Shown here piece by piece: positions 40,206 to 49,646 of a DNA stretch of 64,000 nt. Source of the DNA: Methanobacteriales archaeon HGW-Methanobacteriales-1 (lineage in GTDB: Archaea; Methanobacteriota; Methanobacteria; Methanobacteriales; Methanobacteriaceae); NCBI GenBank assembly GCA_002839705.1, contig PGYO01000005.1, forward strand, positions 1 through 64,000, read 5' to 3'. The notes beneath the pieces were generated by a model that worked only from the letters and a program-made list of their open reading frames with translations, was not told the origin of the DNA and did not search any database. The translations under genes and the position numbers were made by a program. Each line of letters begins with the position of its first letter. Within the stretch, counting starts at the first letter, position 1.

Positions 40206-40374
40206 ATTTATTAAATTCTTACTATTTTAATCTTATTTATTAATTTAAAAACAATAAATAAACTTTTAAATAAATTATAATTATTCTAGATTAAAATTTA
40301 ATTGTACTAAACATAATTAATTATTATTTTTAAATATAAATACATGAATTTTATTTATTTTTAGTTTTTAGAGA

Positions 40375-40959
40375 TTATTTATTTATATTTAGAATGTGGG
40401 ATACAAATTGGGTTTTAGCTATTTCTTCTACAAATTCTGCCAGTGAAGCTGCTTCTTTTACATTAATCCCACTAGCTACTACGCCGTGATTTTTTAATAT
40501 AATAACATCTTCATCAATCATTTTTGCAGCGGTTTCCTGGGCAAGTTCTATACTACCTGGTTTTTTATATTCCAATTCTTCTAAATATGGCTTTTTAATT
40601 TTACCAAAACCTTCTAATCTTCTTATTTTCTCATCGGAAAATGAAAAACCGGTTGCATAAGGAGAATGTGTATGTACAATTCCCATAACATCTGACCTAT
40701 TTTTATAAATTTCTAAATGTAAGAAAAGTTCAGAAGAAGGATGTCCTCTAGAAAGACAATTACCATTTAAATCCACTAAAACCACAGTTTCTTGATTAAC
40801 ATCTGCTAAAGAAATACCCGTGGGTGTTATAGCTACAATATCCATTTCATGGTCTTTAAATCTAGCACTAACATTTCCTGCCTTACCCGAGACAAGTTTT
40901 CTGTTAAAAATATAATTTGAAGCGTCTATTACAGATTCTACCAGATTTTTTCCACTCAT
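40375..40959 (-). CDS. class II aldolase (fuculose-phosphate aldolase-like)
   Basis: About 194 residues from the ATG at 40959, which has GGAGAT at the right distance; an ATG at 40974 is also in frame. The zinc-binding HTH of VHTHSPYATGFS and the later KNHGVVASG are aldolase/adducin signatures, with GKAGNVSARF near the N-terminus. In methanogens this family has been linked to lactaldehyde formation for coenzyme F420, so that is the likeliest role. Substrate cannot be read from the sequence. Confidence 0.85.
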   Translation of the reverse strand: MSGKNLVESVIDASNYIFNRKLVSGKAGNVSARFKDHEMDIVAITPTGISLADVNQETVVLVDLNGNCLSRGHPSSELFLHLEIYKNRSDVMGIVHTHSPYATGFSFSDEKIRRLEGFGKIKKPYLEELEYKKPGSIELAQETAAKMIDEDVIILKNHGVVASGINVKEAASLAEFVEEIAKTQFVSHILNINK

Positions 40960-41074
40960 TTTAGATATCTCCATATCTTGATTATTAAAACAATATTCTA
41001 TTAATTATATCTATTTATTTTTATTTAAAAATCAATTACAAAAAGATAAATTGCATAAAATTTATCAATTAATA

Positions 41075-42700
41075 TCATTCACTAAATTTTAAAAGCTTGA
41101 ATTCGCCCCTATGAATCACTGGAACTTCTCCACATGTAGGAACTATATTAAGCCGTTTCATGAAATCGGTTTGGGACTGGAATGTTCCGGAGTTTATCAT
41201 ATGAACTCCTTTGTAGTTTTTGTAGGAGTTAATATGGACATGGCCCGTATGGAATATATGTGGGATATCTTCCATTACTAAATAATCTTCTATTTCAGAA
41301 GCTAACGGAGTTCTTTCACCATATATTGGCGCTAAATGTCTTTTTTCAAGAAGTTCTTTCATAATAATGTCAGATCTCTCTTGACTTAATCCTTTAATAC
41401 TCATGGTAATATCAAGAAAACTGTTGCCGTGATAAATAAGAGTTTTTATACCATCAAGACTTACAATGGCTGGGCTACTTACAAATTCAGCATTTTTAAG
41501 ATTGTAAAGAGCCTTAGCATATTCTTCTGGAACTGCTGGCTGGGGTTCAGCTAATCTTGATGCGTCGTGGTTTCCTGGTGCAAAAATTATTTTTATATCT
41601 GGCCTTATTTGACCAAATAAGCGGGCTGCTTCTTCATATTGTCGAGTTATGTCTTTTATATTAAGATCATCATCTTGATTTGGATAAACACCAATTCCAT
41701 CTACTATGTCTCCTGCAACCAAGAGATATTTAACATCTTTAGCTATTTCAATTTGCTCAGGACTTCCAAATTCACAATTAATCCATTTTATAAATTTTTC
41801 AAATACATCTTCCAGAAAGTTGAGGCTGCCTATATGAACATCAGATATAAAAACAGCAGAAAAATTCATGGGTTTTTCTTCAATTCTTGGAACTCCCGGA
41901 TGAATAATTTCTGAAGAAATAAATAAATTCCCTTTTCTAATTCCTATAATGCCAATAACTTCATCCCTAACAATGGTTTCCGACTTTTCAAATAGTTTGT
42001 GATTATCATTATGTACTAAAACACTGATTTCGCCCGTTTCATCTTCTATTTCCAGTATTTTATGCCCATTTTTAGTAGTTCGGAAATCTTTTACCATTCC
42101 AATAATTTTAACTTCATCTTTTGTTTGAAAAATGTCTGTAATTGAGAGAGAACCTTTTAATTCCCTTCTTTTTGATAATATGCCTTTAATTTTCTCATAT
42201 CTACTATTAAAATAAGAAATCATATCCTTAATATCTCCACTGGTGTAAGATTTCTTACTAGTATCTTGAATAATCTCGAAATTAAATTCCACATTACTCG
42301 GAATATTTAATGACTTGATATCTGCTTCAGAAACAGATTCAGTAACTAAATCAATTTCTGGTGAATAATTACCTAGTGAAGAAGATTCTGTGTCAATTTC
42401 TTGAATTTCCAGGGGGTTTATGCTTGATTCAGATTTTAAATTAGAATCAAAGTTAATGGAGTTAGGTTCAGAACTTGAAACTTTGGTTTGGCTTATTATA
42501 CCTTCTTTTTCTAAAAAACGATCTAATATGTCTCCAGTTAAAATTACAAGATCCCTTTTTTTTATTCCTTTTCCAACTAGATCTGTAATTAATGAAGAAG
42601 AAACGTGAACCGGGTCTTCTAATAAGTTAATTTTATCGTAAGCAGATTCATTAACTAAAATTCCGGCATCAGCAAACTTAAGTAGAATATTTTGACTCAT
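41075..42700 (-). CDS. polB: DNA polymerase D small subunit (DP1)
   Basis: 541 residues. The N-terminal helical domain (1-75) is followed by a Ser/Glu-rich linker (about 75-150) and an OB fold (about 190-260, [20 protein letters not shown]). A calcineurin-like phosphoesterase follows with SDVHIGS, AGDIVDG, PGNHD, HGNS and GHVHINS. All metal-ligand motifs are intact, so 3'-5' exonuclease proofreading should be active. The large subunit DP2 is not in the window. It lies about 4 kb from the origin. Confidence 0.96.
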   Translation of the reverse strand: MSQNILLKFADAGILVNESAYDKINLLEDPVHVSSSLITDLVGKGIKKRDLVILTGDILDRFLEKEGIISQTKVSSSEPNSINFDSNLKSESSINPLEIQEIDTESSSLGNYSPEIDLVTESVSEADIKSLNIPSNVEFNFEIIQDTSKKSYTSGDIKDMISYFNSRYEKIKGILSKRRELKGSLSITDIFQTKDEVKIIGMVKDFRTTKNGHKILEIEDETGEISVLVHNDNHKLFEKSETIVRDEVIGIIGIRKGNLFISSEIIHPGVPRIEEKPMNFSAVFISDVHIGSLNFLEDVFEKFIKWINCEFGSPEQIEIAKDVKYLLVAGDIVDGIGVYPNQDDDLNIKDITRQYEEAARLFGQIRPDIKIIFAPGNHDASRLAEPQPAVPEEYAKALYNLKNAEFVSSPAIVSLDGIKTLIYHGNSFLDITMSIKGLSQERSDIIMKELLEKRHLAPIYGERTPLASEIEDYLVMEDIPHIFHTGHVHINSYKNYKGVHMINSGTFQSQTDFMKRLNIVPTCGEVPVIHRGEFKLLKFSE

Positions 42701-43061
42701 AATAATCTTTAAATTAATTTTTAAAATGATAAATAGTTAAATATTTTTAACAATAAAATCTGAATTAGTGAACTATAATTTAATGTTAGAAATTCTTATA
42801 TAAAATACTAGTTACAATCATATAAATAGTAAATCTGAGTAGTAAATTTATAAGATAAATTTATAAATAAATTCTAAACAATTATTCAATAACACTCTAT
42901 TACTAAATTATTTCAGGTTTTTAAAAAGGATGCATTTAAAAAATTAATTAAACATTTAATTTAAACGGTTTAAGACGTATAATGCTTATTTAAATTACTA
43001 TACATTATTGATATTAATTTAGAATAATCTAAACTCTTCTACATAGCAAAAAGGTGGTTAT
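42701..43061. other. intergenic region, divergent promoters
   Basis: 361 AT-rich bases between polB and the secreted protein. No gene or marked structure is seen. Confidence 0.4.
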
Positions 43062-43583
43062 TTGTCAAGAATTTTGAAATTCATAATTTTTCTAGTATTT
43101 TTCATAGTTTTTTTTGAAGTGGGATTAGTTAGTTCATACACTATAGTTACTTCACAACCCCCAGATATTGAAAAGTTAATGAACATGCAAGTTGACAGAA
43201 TTTCTGCAATTTTTAATGTGGGTGGTGATGTAAATACAGTATTAGCTGGCACTCCTGATGTTTTAAATATGTCTAATACAAATTTAGTAGCTCAATCTCT
43301 TCAAACTAAGGCTAAATTAGATGGAGTGGACATAAAAACTCTCAATGCCACAACTTTTGCTGATCAAAGCAAAAGCCCAGTCCCGGTTAACCTTACTATA
43401 ATGGGCTATAAAGAAAATAGTACTGGTGGTAACAGTACTGGTGGAGGACAAATTGTAATCACTCCTAGTGCTGATTTCATGATCACAGCCACCGCAAATG
43501 CTAATAGTACTAGCAAAGGATTCTTAATAGATTTGAGCTCCATTAAGATAGTTTCAATTTCTAGAATGTATACCAATAACTGA
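43062..43583 (+). CDS. secreted or membrane-anchored protein, unknown family
   Basis: 173 residues from a TTG behind AAGGTGGT. Residues 4-24 form a strongly hydrophobic signal/anchor (FIIFLVFFIVFFEVGLVSSY). The rest is polar and rich in Thr, Asn and Val, with several N-glycosylation sequons and a Gly/Ser/Asn stretch near ENSTGGNSTGGG. No enzymatic motif is seen. It lies just before cbiH, but nothing ties it to cobamide synthesis. Confidence 0.55.
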   Translation: MSRILKFIIFLVFFIVFFEVGLVSSYTIVTSQPPDIEKLMNMQVDRISAIFNVGGDVNTVLAGTPDVLNMSNTNLVAQSLQTKAKLDGVDIKTLNATTFADQSKSPVPVNLTIMGYKENSTGGNSTGGGQIVITPSADFMITATANANSTSKGFLIDLSSIKIVSISRMYTNN

Positions 43584-43661
43584 ATAATTAATTCAGTTTA
43601 GATGAAATACACCACAGTAAACCCTAATAACAACATTCAGAATCAAAAAAGAGCGAATTTC

Positions 43662-44732
43662 ATGATTAGTATTATAGGCATAGGACCTTCACCTAAAGAT
43701 ATAACTCTGAGGGCATTGGAATCTATAGAAAAAGCAGAAGTAGTTATTGGATATAAAAAGTATATTGATTCGATTGAAGACTTATTAAATGGAAAAGAAG
43801 TTATTAAAAAGGGAATGGGTGATGAAATCGCCCGAGTAGAAATGGCCATTCAAAAGCATCTGGATGGTAAACAAGTGGCATTAATCAGTTCCGGTGATCC
43901 TGGAATTTTTGGCATGGCCAATGTTTTCTTTCAATTAGTGGGAAAATATAGTGGTGTTCAATTCGAAATCATTCCTGGTGTTACAGCAGCTAACTATGGA
44001 GCTTCTTTGTTAGGAGCACCGCTACACGACTTTGCAGTTATTAGTTTGAGCGATATATTAACTCCTTTAAGTGAAATAAAGCGTAAAATTGAGCATGCTG
44101 CACTAGGAGACATGGTTATAGCTTTGTATAATCCTATCAGCAAAACCCGAAAATCACCATTTCGAGAAGCTATTAAAATACTTATGAATACTATAAATCC
44201 TGCCACTACAGTAGGTTTTGTTAAAAGTAGTTCTCAACCACCTCAAGTCACAGTTACAACTCTAGAAAATCTAGAAGAAGATCAAATTGATATGTCCACT
44301 ATAATAATCATTGGTAATTCTACTACCTATGTAGAAAATGGGCATATGATCACTCCCCGAGGATATGTGGTTAAACAACCGATCCACCCTCTTTCAAAAG
44401 AATTTTATGAGAAATTTCTGAATGGAGAAAGTATAGACTGCCCTAATAAGTCATGTGAGTACTATCCCTGCCATCACCATCCTCAAAACTGCACATTCTG
44501 CTACTGTCCTTTCTATCCCTGTGGTGATGCTTCAACAGGAGGCCAATGGATCAAAGATAAGGGAGTATGGAGTTGTAAGGACTGTGAATGGATTCACCAA
44601 GATGCTACCGTTAAATGTATAATGGAAAAACTACCTGAAATCTTAGAGGATATTGAAGACCTTAAAAAGAAGAAAAAAGATTTATTAAAACTGCGAAGGG
44701 AATGTATTTTTAAGACTTCTCAAATCAAATAA
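43662..44732 (+). CDS. cbiH: precorrin-3B C17-methyltransferase fused to Cys-rich domain
   Basis: About 356 residues from the ATG at 43662, the point where similarity to CbiH/CobJ begins ([21 protein letters not shown]); an ATG at 43602 is in frame. The methyltransferase domain shows [31 protein letters not shown] and [10 protein letters not shown]. From about residue 262 a Cys/His-rich domain follows: [27 protein letters not shown] and CKDCEWIH. It matches a small Cys-rich domain known beside cobamide enzymes. A charged coiled tail ends the protein. Confidence 0.9.
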   Translation: MISIIGIGPSPKDITLRALESIEKAEVVIGYKKYIDSIEDLLNGKEVIKKGMGDEIARVEMAIQKHLDGKQVALISSGDPGIFGMANVFFQLVGKYSGVQFEIIPGVTAANYGASLLGAPLHDFAVISLSDILTPLSEIKRKIEHAALGDMVIALYNPISKTRKSPFREAIKILMNTINPATTVGFVKSSSQPPQVTVTTLENLEEDQIDMSTIIIIGNSTTYVENGHMITPRGYVVKQPIHPLSKEFYEKFLNGESIDCPNKSCEYYPCHHHPQNCTFCYCPFYPCGDASTGGQWIKDKGVWSCKDCEWIHQDATVKCIMEKLPEILEDIEDLKKKKKDLLKLRRECIFKTSQIK

Positions 44733-44819
44733 CAATTACATAACCATTCTTTTTTATAATTATTTTTATTAATTTATTTTTTAATAACATTTAGAATCTT
44801 TATTAGAACTTAATGGGAT

Positions 44820-45899
44820 TTAATCTGCTATCCATGTTTTTAAAATAAAATTGCAGGTTTGAAATTTGAAATATTCTGCTCTTAAATAATTAGAATCCGT
44901 GTTTTTTGGGACAGCAACTAAATATACTTTAAAAGAATTAATGGTAGTTTTGGGACCAATTACATGGATCCATAGTGTCACATTCTCTTTTTCCCCCATT
45001 AAATTTGTTATTTCACTATTTAAATTTGTATTAGGTGATTTAAAAGAGTTATTTTTATTAGAAAGATTATCTGCAGTATCTAAAGTCCAGTAAAAAGATT
45101 TTCCAACAATAGGTGACGGATCAGTGATTAAATAATAGTCATTTTTTTCTAAATAATCAGCGCTGGTATTGAAATGATGGCATTCCCAGATTTTAGAAGG
45201 AGATTGATTTGAGGGAGAATTATGGTTTATACTACTATTTAATCCTTGATGAGGGCAGATATCTGATTGTGAATATTCAAATGTGTTAGATACGTTTTGG
45301 GAATTATTTATTTTGTTTTTATTCCAATCAATAACCATTACGGTGTAATTACTAAAAAAATTGCATTGCACAGTTCGATTAACCACGACTATTTCTGAAG
45401 ACTTAGATGATATAGCTTCTTCATGTATGATCATTGGCTTTATTCGTGGATCTAGAGGATATATAATAATGTTTGATTTGATATTCTTGGGAAAAATTTT
45501 GTTTTCTACGAGTTTATCATAATTTTGAGTGAGGTTATTTATTTTTTCCCAAGATAACACATTAGATATCTGGTTACTTGTAGTAGCATTATTATAATTT
45601 AGTGCCAATCCAGGTGATATTCCAGCACAATTAGGAATTTCTTCCCAATTATCTGGTGATCCTGGTGTTTTAATAAGTATATCTGCGGCTTCTAATGTAC
45701 AACGCTCAAGGGTCGCTCTGGAAGTCTGATCTCCCATATGTCCATTACTATAATCTATTGCATCAGCAGAAATTCCTATTATCACAGTTATTATGATTAA
45801 TGAAAGCAGTAAATCTGTTGAAAATATAAAACCTTTTGAATCATTTAGAATTGATTGTGATTTTATTTTTTTGAATAGGCCTAAAATCTGGATACTCAT
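44820..45899 (-). CDS. secreted protein with class III-like signal peptide
   Basis: About 359 residues from the ATG at 45899, with TGTGAT upstream. After a charged start it reads NDSKGFIFSTDLLLSLIIITVI. This Lys-Gly followed by an aromatic residue and a hydrophobic helix resembles archaeal prepilin-type signals. The remaining approximately 310 residues are extracytoplasmic in character, rich in Asn, Ser and Thr with many N-glycosylation sequons and four or more Cys. It is downstream of a similar gene by 54 bases. They could be minor pilins or adhesins. Confidence 0.55.
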   Translation of the reverse strand: MSIQILGLFKKIKSQSILNDSKGFIFSTDLLLSLIIITVIIGISADAIDYSNGHMGDQTSRATLERCTLEAADILIKTPGSPDNWEEIPNCAGISPGLALNYNNATTSNQISNVLSWEKINNLTQNYDKLVENKIFPKNIKSNIIIYPLDPRIKPMIIHEEAISSKSSEIVVVNRTVQCNFFSNYTVMVIDWNKNKINNSQNVSNTFEYSQSDICPHQGLNSSINHNSPSNQSPSKIWECHHFNTSADYLEKNDYYLITDPSPIVGKSFYWTLDTADNLSNKNNSFKSPNTNLNSEITNLMGEKENVTLWIHVIGPKTTINSFKVYLVAVPKNTDSNYLRAEYFKFQTCNFILKTWIAD

Positions 45900-45953
45900 T
45901 ATTATCACATTTTCAAAATTTTCTTAATTTTCCTATATTCCCCAAAAATAAGT

Positions 45954-46922
45954 CTAAATGGCACCATATTTGGAAGCATGGCCATCATCTAATAATAAAA
46001 AATAATTTGTTCCATTTTCAATTTTATAAGCTATGGATTTACCCGGATAGGTGTTTTCACCAAAAATGACGTGATCTGAGGAACAAGGACCTTCTAAATT
46101 AAGTGAACTATTATTCTGAGGATTAAAATTAACAGGGGATGGCTGGATAAAGACTTCGAATCCAAAATGAACACAAAGGCTTTTTCCTTCTAAACGGCAG
46201 AGATAACAGGAACCATCGTTACTATTATGATAAAATCCATTTTCCTGGCAATTTTTCATAGTATTTTTGGAACCATGGCTTAGGTAGGGATCATAGGGAC
46301 ATTTTTTAATTATAAATGGCGAACTTGCATTTTCATATAAACTTGCATTTTCAACACTATTATTCGTCAAGTAATTACTTAAACTACTACCATAACGGGT
46401 TATAGTGCTGTTGTGACTAATTTCTCCATAAGGACGACATTTAATGTATGGAAGGGGATCTGGTAACCCTTCAATGGAAACCAATTGAGATAAATGTTCT
46501 TCATGTCTGAAATCATCTTTAGTTAGAATGATGGTGCTATTGAATTCAATAAAAAAAGAGTCTTGAGGGGATTTTTGTATCGAATCCACTTTACAAGTCA
46601 CATTAATTTCTTGATTTATATACTGTGAGCTTAAATTATCAATTTTTGTTTGTAATTGATTTTTTATAGATTCTGGACCGTTTTCAACTGTTTTATTATT
46701 ATCAATTATCTCTAATGATATATTTTCCATTGATTGTCTAGCTAGGATTGGTATATTTCTTTTTAAATCTTCAGATGCTAAATTCAAGTTATCTGATTGA
46801 ATGGACTGAGTATTAATTTCATTCTCACCATGAACATAGCTTAATAAGATCATAGCAATTAAAATAGCAGGTAAAATCAGTAAAAAAGACGTTCCAGTCA
46901 TTACATAACCTTTTTTATCCAT
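45954..46922 (-). CDS. secreted protein with class III-like signal peptide and Cys clusters
   Basis: About 322 residues from the ATG at 46922 (GGTG upstream). It starts MDKKGYVMTGTSFLLILPAI, a short basic segment then Gly-Tyr and a hydrophobic helix, as in prepilin-like signals. The middle is rich in glycosylation sequons. The C-terminal third has cysteines in IKKCPYDPY, GSCYLCRLEG and LCVHFG, probably disulfide-bonded or metal-binding. It is the first gene of a two-gene unit. I do not recognise the exact family. Confidence 0.55.
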   Translation of the reverse strand: MDKKGYVMTGTSFLLILPAILIAMILLSYVHGENEINTQSIQSDNLNLASEDLKRNIPILARQSMENISLEIIDNNKTVENGPESIKNQLQTKIDNLSSQYINQEINVTCKVDSIQKSPQDSFFIEFNSTIILTKDDFRHEEHLSQLVSIEGLPDPLPYIKCRPYGEISHNSTITRYGSSLSNYLTNNSVENASLYENASSPFIIKKCPYDPYLSHGSKNTMKNCQENGFYHNSNDGSCYLCRLEGKSLCVHFGFEVFIQPSPVNFNPQNNSSLNLEGPCSSDHVIFGENTYPGKSIAYKIENGTNYFLLLDDGHASKYGAI

Positions 46923-47489
46923 TCTCACACCATTTTTAGTTAAATTTTTTAATTTGTATTAACATTATATTAATTAATTATTATTTATTATATAAAAGTA
47001 TTACTATTTTAAGATATAATAAGAAAAATAATAAATTAACAAATTTATTTATTTAATAATAATACTTCCAAAAAACTAAAAACAATACTTTAGTGATTAT
47101 AATGAAAAAATAACTAATAATAAATGTTATGAATAGCTTTAATCTTATAAATAGAACTTAAGATTATTTTTAAGCATTATAAACTGTATTTATTTTTTTC
47201 ATCCACCAAAGAATTTAATTATAATGACTTCCAAGATTAAATGAGTAATTTAGAAGAAAAATTATTTCAGAATAATGAAATTTAGATAAATTAATACAGG
47301 ATTTTTTATATAATACAATTCTTAAATTAATGAATAATTAAAATTTAAATTCAATTAAAATAAGATAAGGTAGTATAATAAATTTATATTAAAATTTCGA
47401 TTTTGAAAATATATTAAAACTTTGAATTTAATTTCATATTACAAATTAAATCAAACTATTTATACAAAATCAGATTATGGAGGACTAAT
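46923..47489. other. intergenic region, no gene seen
   Basis: 567 very AT-rich bases between divergent genes. There are many TATA-like stretches, but no frame of note, tRNA or hairpin. Some ORB-unrelated AT repeats are the only texture. Confidence 0.4.
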
Positions 47490-47888
47490 ATGTCAGATAC
47501 TGTAAGAGCATGGCGTCATATTCCACAGCGTTATAATCTAATAGGTTCTAAATGCGCACAATGTGGCACTGTTTTTTTCCCAAGTCGTATCATATGCCCT
47601 GAATGCAGGAGAAAAGGGCAACTGGAAGATATACAATTAACTGGAAAAGGTAAAATTTTTACCTACTCCGTTATTACCACACCCACTGATGAATTCAAAG
47701 AAATAGCGCCTTATGTGGTAGCTATAGTTGAATTAGAAGAAGGAGCAAAAGTCACAACTCAAATAGTGGATTGCAACCCGGAAGATGTTAAAATCGGGGA
47801 TGAAGTGGAAATGGTATTTAGACGAATTAGAGAAGAAGGTAAAGATGGTGTGATTTCATATGGATTCAAATTCAAGCTCAAAAAGTAA
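47490..47888 (+). CDS. DUF35/OB-fold protein with zinc ribbon
   Basis: 132 residues. A rubredoxin-like ribbon at about 21-40 (CAQCGTVFFPSRIICPECRRKG) precedes an OB fold (GKGKIFTYSVITTP through VEMVFRR). Such proteins bind acyl-CoA and bridge thiolase to HMG-CoA synthase in archaea. Neither partner is visible here. GGAGG precedes the ATG. The gene overlaps cbiX by 29 bases, an unexpected pairing. Confidence 0.85.
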   Translation: MSDTVRAWRHIPQRYNLIGSKCAQCGTVFFPSRIICPECRRKGQLEDIQLTGKGKIFTYSVITTPTDEFKEIAPYVVAIVELEEGAKVTTQIVDCNPEDVKIGDEVEMVFRRIREEGKDGVISYGFKFKLKK

Positions 47889-48306
47889 AATAGGTGTATT
47901 GCTAGTAGGACACGGAAGTAGACTACCCTATGGGGAAGAAGTAATTAATGGATTGGCGAATATTTATAGGGAACAGACAGATTATCCGGTGGGTGTTGGA
48001 TTTATGAATATGAATAAGCCATCCATACCTTCAGCTATAAATGAATTGTCTCAAGCAGGAGTGGAAAAGATTATTGTCACTCCTGTCTTTTTAGCCCATG
48101 GTGTCCACACCAAACAAGATATTCCACATATCTTGGGTCTGAATAATGGCCACGAAGGCCATGGTCACTCTCATGATCACAGCCACCATGATGAAGAAGA
48201 GGAGGAAATTCAGTTTGATGGTGAAATTATTTACACAGAACCATTAGGTTCTGACCCGCGTTTGGTGGAAATACTGAAAGATAGGGTTAATAATTCTTTA
48301 AACTGA
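47860..48306 (+). CDS. cbiX: sirohydrochlorin cobaltochelatase, small archaeal form
   Basis: It inserts cobalt into sirohydrochlorin early in anaerobic cobamide synthesis. 148 residues, the homodimeric short form. LLVGHGSRLPYGEEV holds the first metal-site His, and PVFLAHGVHTKQDIP the second. Between them and the C-terminus lies a His/Glu-rich loop (GHEGHGHSHDHSHH then a Glu run) that could store or deliver metal. GGTGTGAT precedes the ATG, which lies inside the DUF35 gene. Confidence 0.95.
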   Translation: MDSNSSSKSKIGVLLVGHGSRLPYGEEVINGLANIYREQTDYPVGVGFMNMNKPSIPSAINELSQAGVEKIIVTPVFLAHGVHTKQDIPHILGLNNGHEGHGHSHDHSHHDEEEEEIQFDGEIIYTEPLGSDPRLVEILKDRVNNSLN

Positions 48307-48499
48307 AATTTTTTTATTTTTTACATTTATTTTCATAATTAAATTCTCTTTTTATAACTAATTCCTAACGTGATTTTAAAACGGATAATTATCGAATTAA
48401 CCATCTAATTGATTTTCATAGATTCAATCAGTTTTAATCTTGTAGAATCATTTTTTTGGATTTTAGTTGATAATCATATTCATCTACTATCGTATAATA

Positions 48500-48529
48500 G
48501 GTTAATTGAATCCCTTTGTTCAATCAACC
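48500..48529 (+). promoter_or_regulatory. inverted repeat upstream of thiL
   Basis: GGTTAATTGAA at 48500-48510 and TTCAATCAACC at 48519-48529 can form an 11-position stem with one mismatch and an eight-base loop. It ends 75 bases before thiL. It may be an operator or a terminator-like hairpin for cbiX; function unknown. Confidence 0.35.
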
Positions 48530-48603
48530 AAAAACTTGCATTTCAACTTTCTTATTTTACCCATCAAAAATTATATTTCTAATTATGAATATAATCATAT
48601 ATA

Positions 48604-49644
48604 ATGTCTAAAAAACCTCTAATTTCTGATTTTGGTGAAAAAAAACTGATTGAAAATATTATAAATAAAACCAATATTTATCAGAAAGAATACTTTTCTT
48701 CTCATCCCCAGATAAGGGATAGTTTAGGAGATGACGCGGCACTCACAGATATTGGTAGTGGGTATCTGGTAAGTACCTCGGATATGCTGCTACAGGAAAC
48801 CCACTTTCCCCCACAAATGAATCACCGCCAGATGGGCTGGAAGATCGTCACGGTGAATGTCAGTGACCTGGCAGCCATGGGGGCCTATCCCCGAGGTATT
48901 TTAATATCAATGGGCTTGCCTAGGGACATGACTATGGAACAATTTAATGAACTGGTGGAAGGTATTTTAGATGCCTGTACCTACTATGAAACTCCTTTAA
49001 TTGGAGGAGACACCAATGAATCTCCCCAAATAGTTTTAAATGGAACTGCACTGGGTGAAGTAACTAAGGAAAAGGTTTTAATGAAGAAAAACCTCCAAAA
49101 AGGGAATTTAATTGTGGTCACTGGTTCACTGGGACTGGCAGCGGCTGGATTTGAGATTTTACTTGCTGATGATAATGATTCTCTCCAAAAAATTGAATCG
49201 CTTAAAGGAGAATTTGTAAAAAAAGCTGTAAAACATGCTTTGGATCCCCGGGCCAAAATTAAAGAGGGAATTATTGCAGCGGAATCAAAACTAGTAACTT
49301 CCTGTACAGATATAACTGATGGCCTGACCAGTGAACTTTATGATATGCTAAAAGCAGAGAATAATATTGGAATTAGAATATACGAACATAAAATACCGTC
49401 CCACCCCTTAGTGGAAGAAGTTTCAAAGATCACTGGAAAAAATCTCCATCAAATGACTCTGTATTATGGAGAAGACTTTGAACTGCTTTTAACAGTAAAA
49501 AAAGAAGAAATTGATGTATTAAAGAAGCTAATGGATGTTTATGTAGTAGGAGAAGTCACGGATTCTGCTTATGTAGAAATAGTAGATAAGTATGGAAAAA
49601 CAAATATTCTACCACCTGGAGGCTATCAGCATCTGGGGGGCTAA
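48604..49644 (+). CDS. thiL: thiamine-monophosphate kinase
   Basis: It phosphorylates TMP to the cofactor TPP using ATP. 346 residues of the AIR synthase/ThiL fold: GDDAALTDI, STSDMLLQETHF, WKIVTVNVSDLAAMGAYP, GGDTNES and TDITDGL are characteristic. There is no ribosome binding site before the ATG, so the message may be leaderless. amrS begins two bases after its stop. Confidence 0.95.
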   Translation: MSKKPLISDFGEKKLIENIINKTNIYQKEYFSSHPQIRDSLGDDAALTDIGSGYLVSTSDMLLQETHFPPQMNHRQMGWKIVTVNVSDLAAMGAYPRGILISMGLPRDMTMEQFNELVEGILDACTYYETPLIGGDTNESPQIVLNGTALGEVTKEKVLMKKNLQKGNLIVVTGSLGLAAAGFEILLADDNDSLQKIESLKGEFVKKAVKHALDPRAKIKEGIIAAESKLVTSCTDITDGLTSELYDMLKAENNIGIRIYEHKIPSHPLVEEVSKITGKNLHQMTLYYGEDFELLLTVKKEEIDVLKKLMDVYVVGEVTDSAYVEIVDKYGKTNILPPGGYQHLGG

Positions 49645-49646
49645 AT

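Noticed and set aside
48331-48603. TPP riboswitch upstream of thiL
   Set aside because: No CTGAGA-type thi-box core is visible. The only structure is a simple inverted repeat at 48500-48529.
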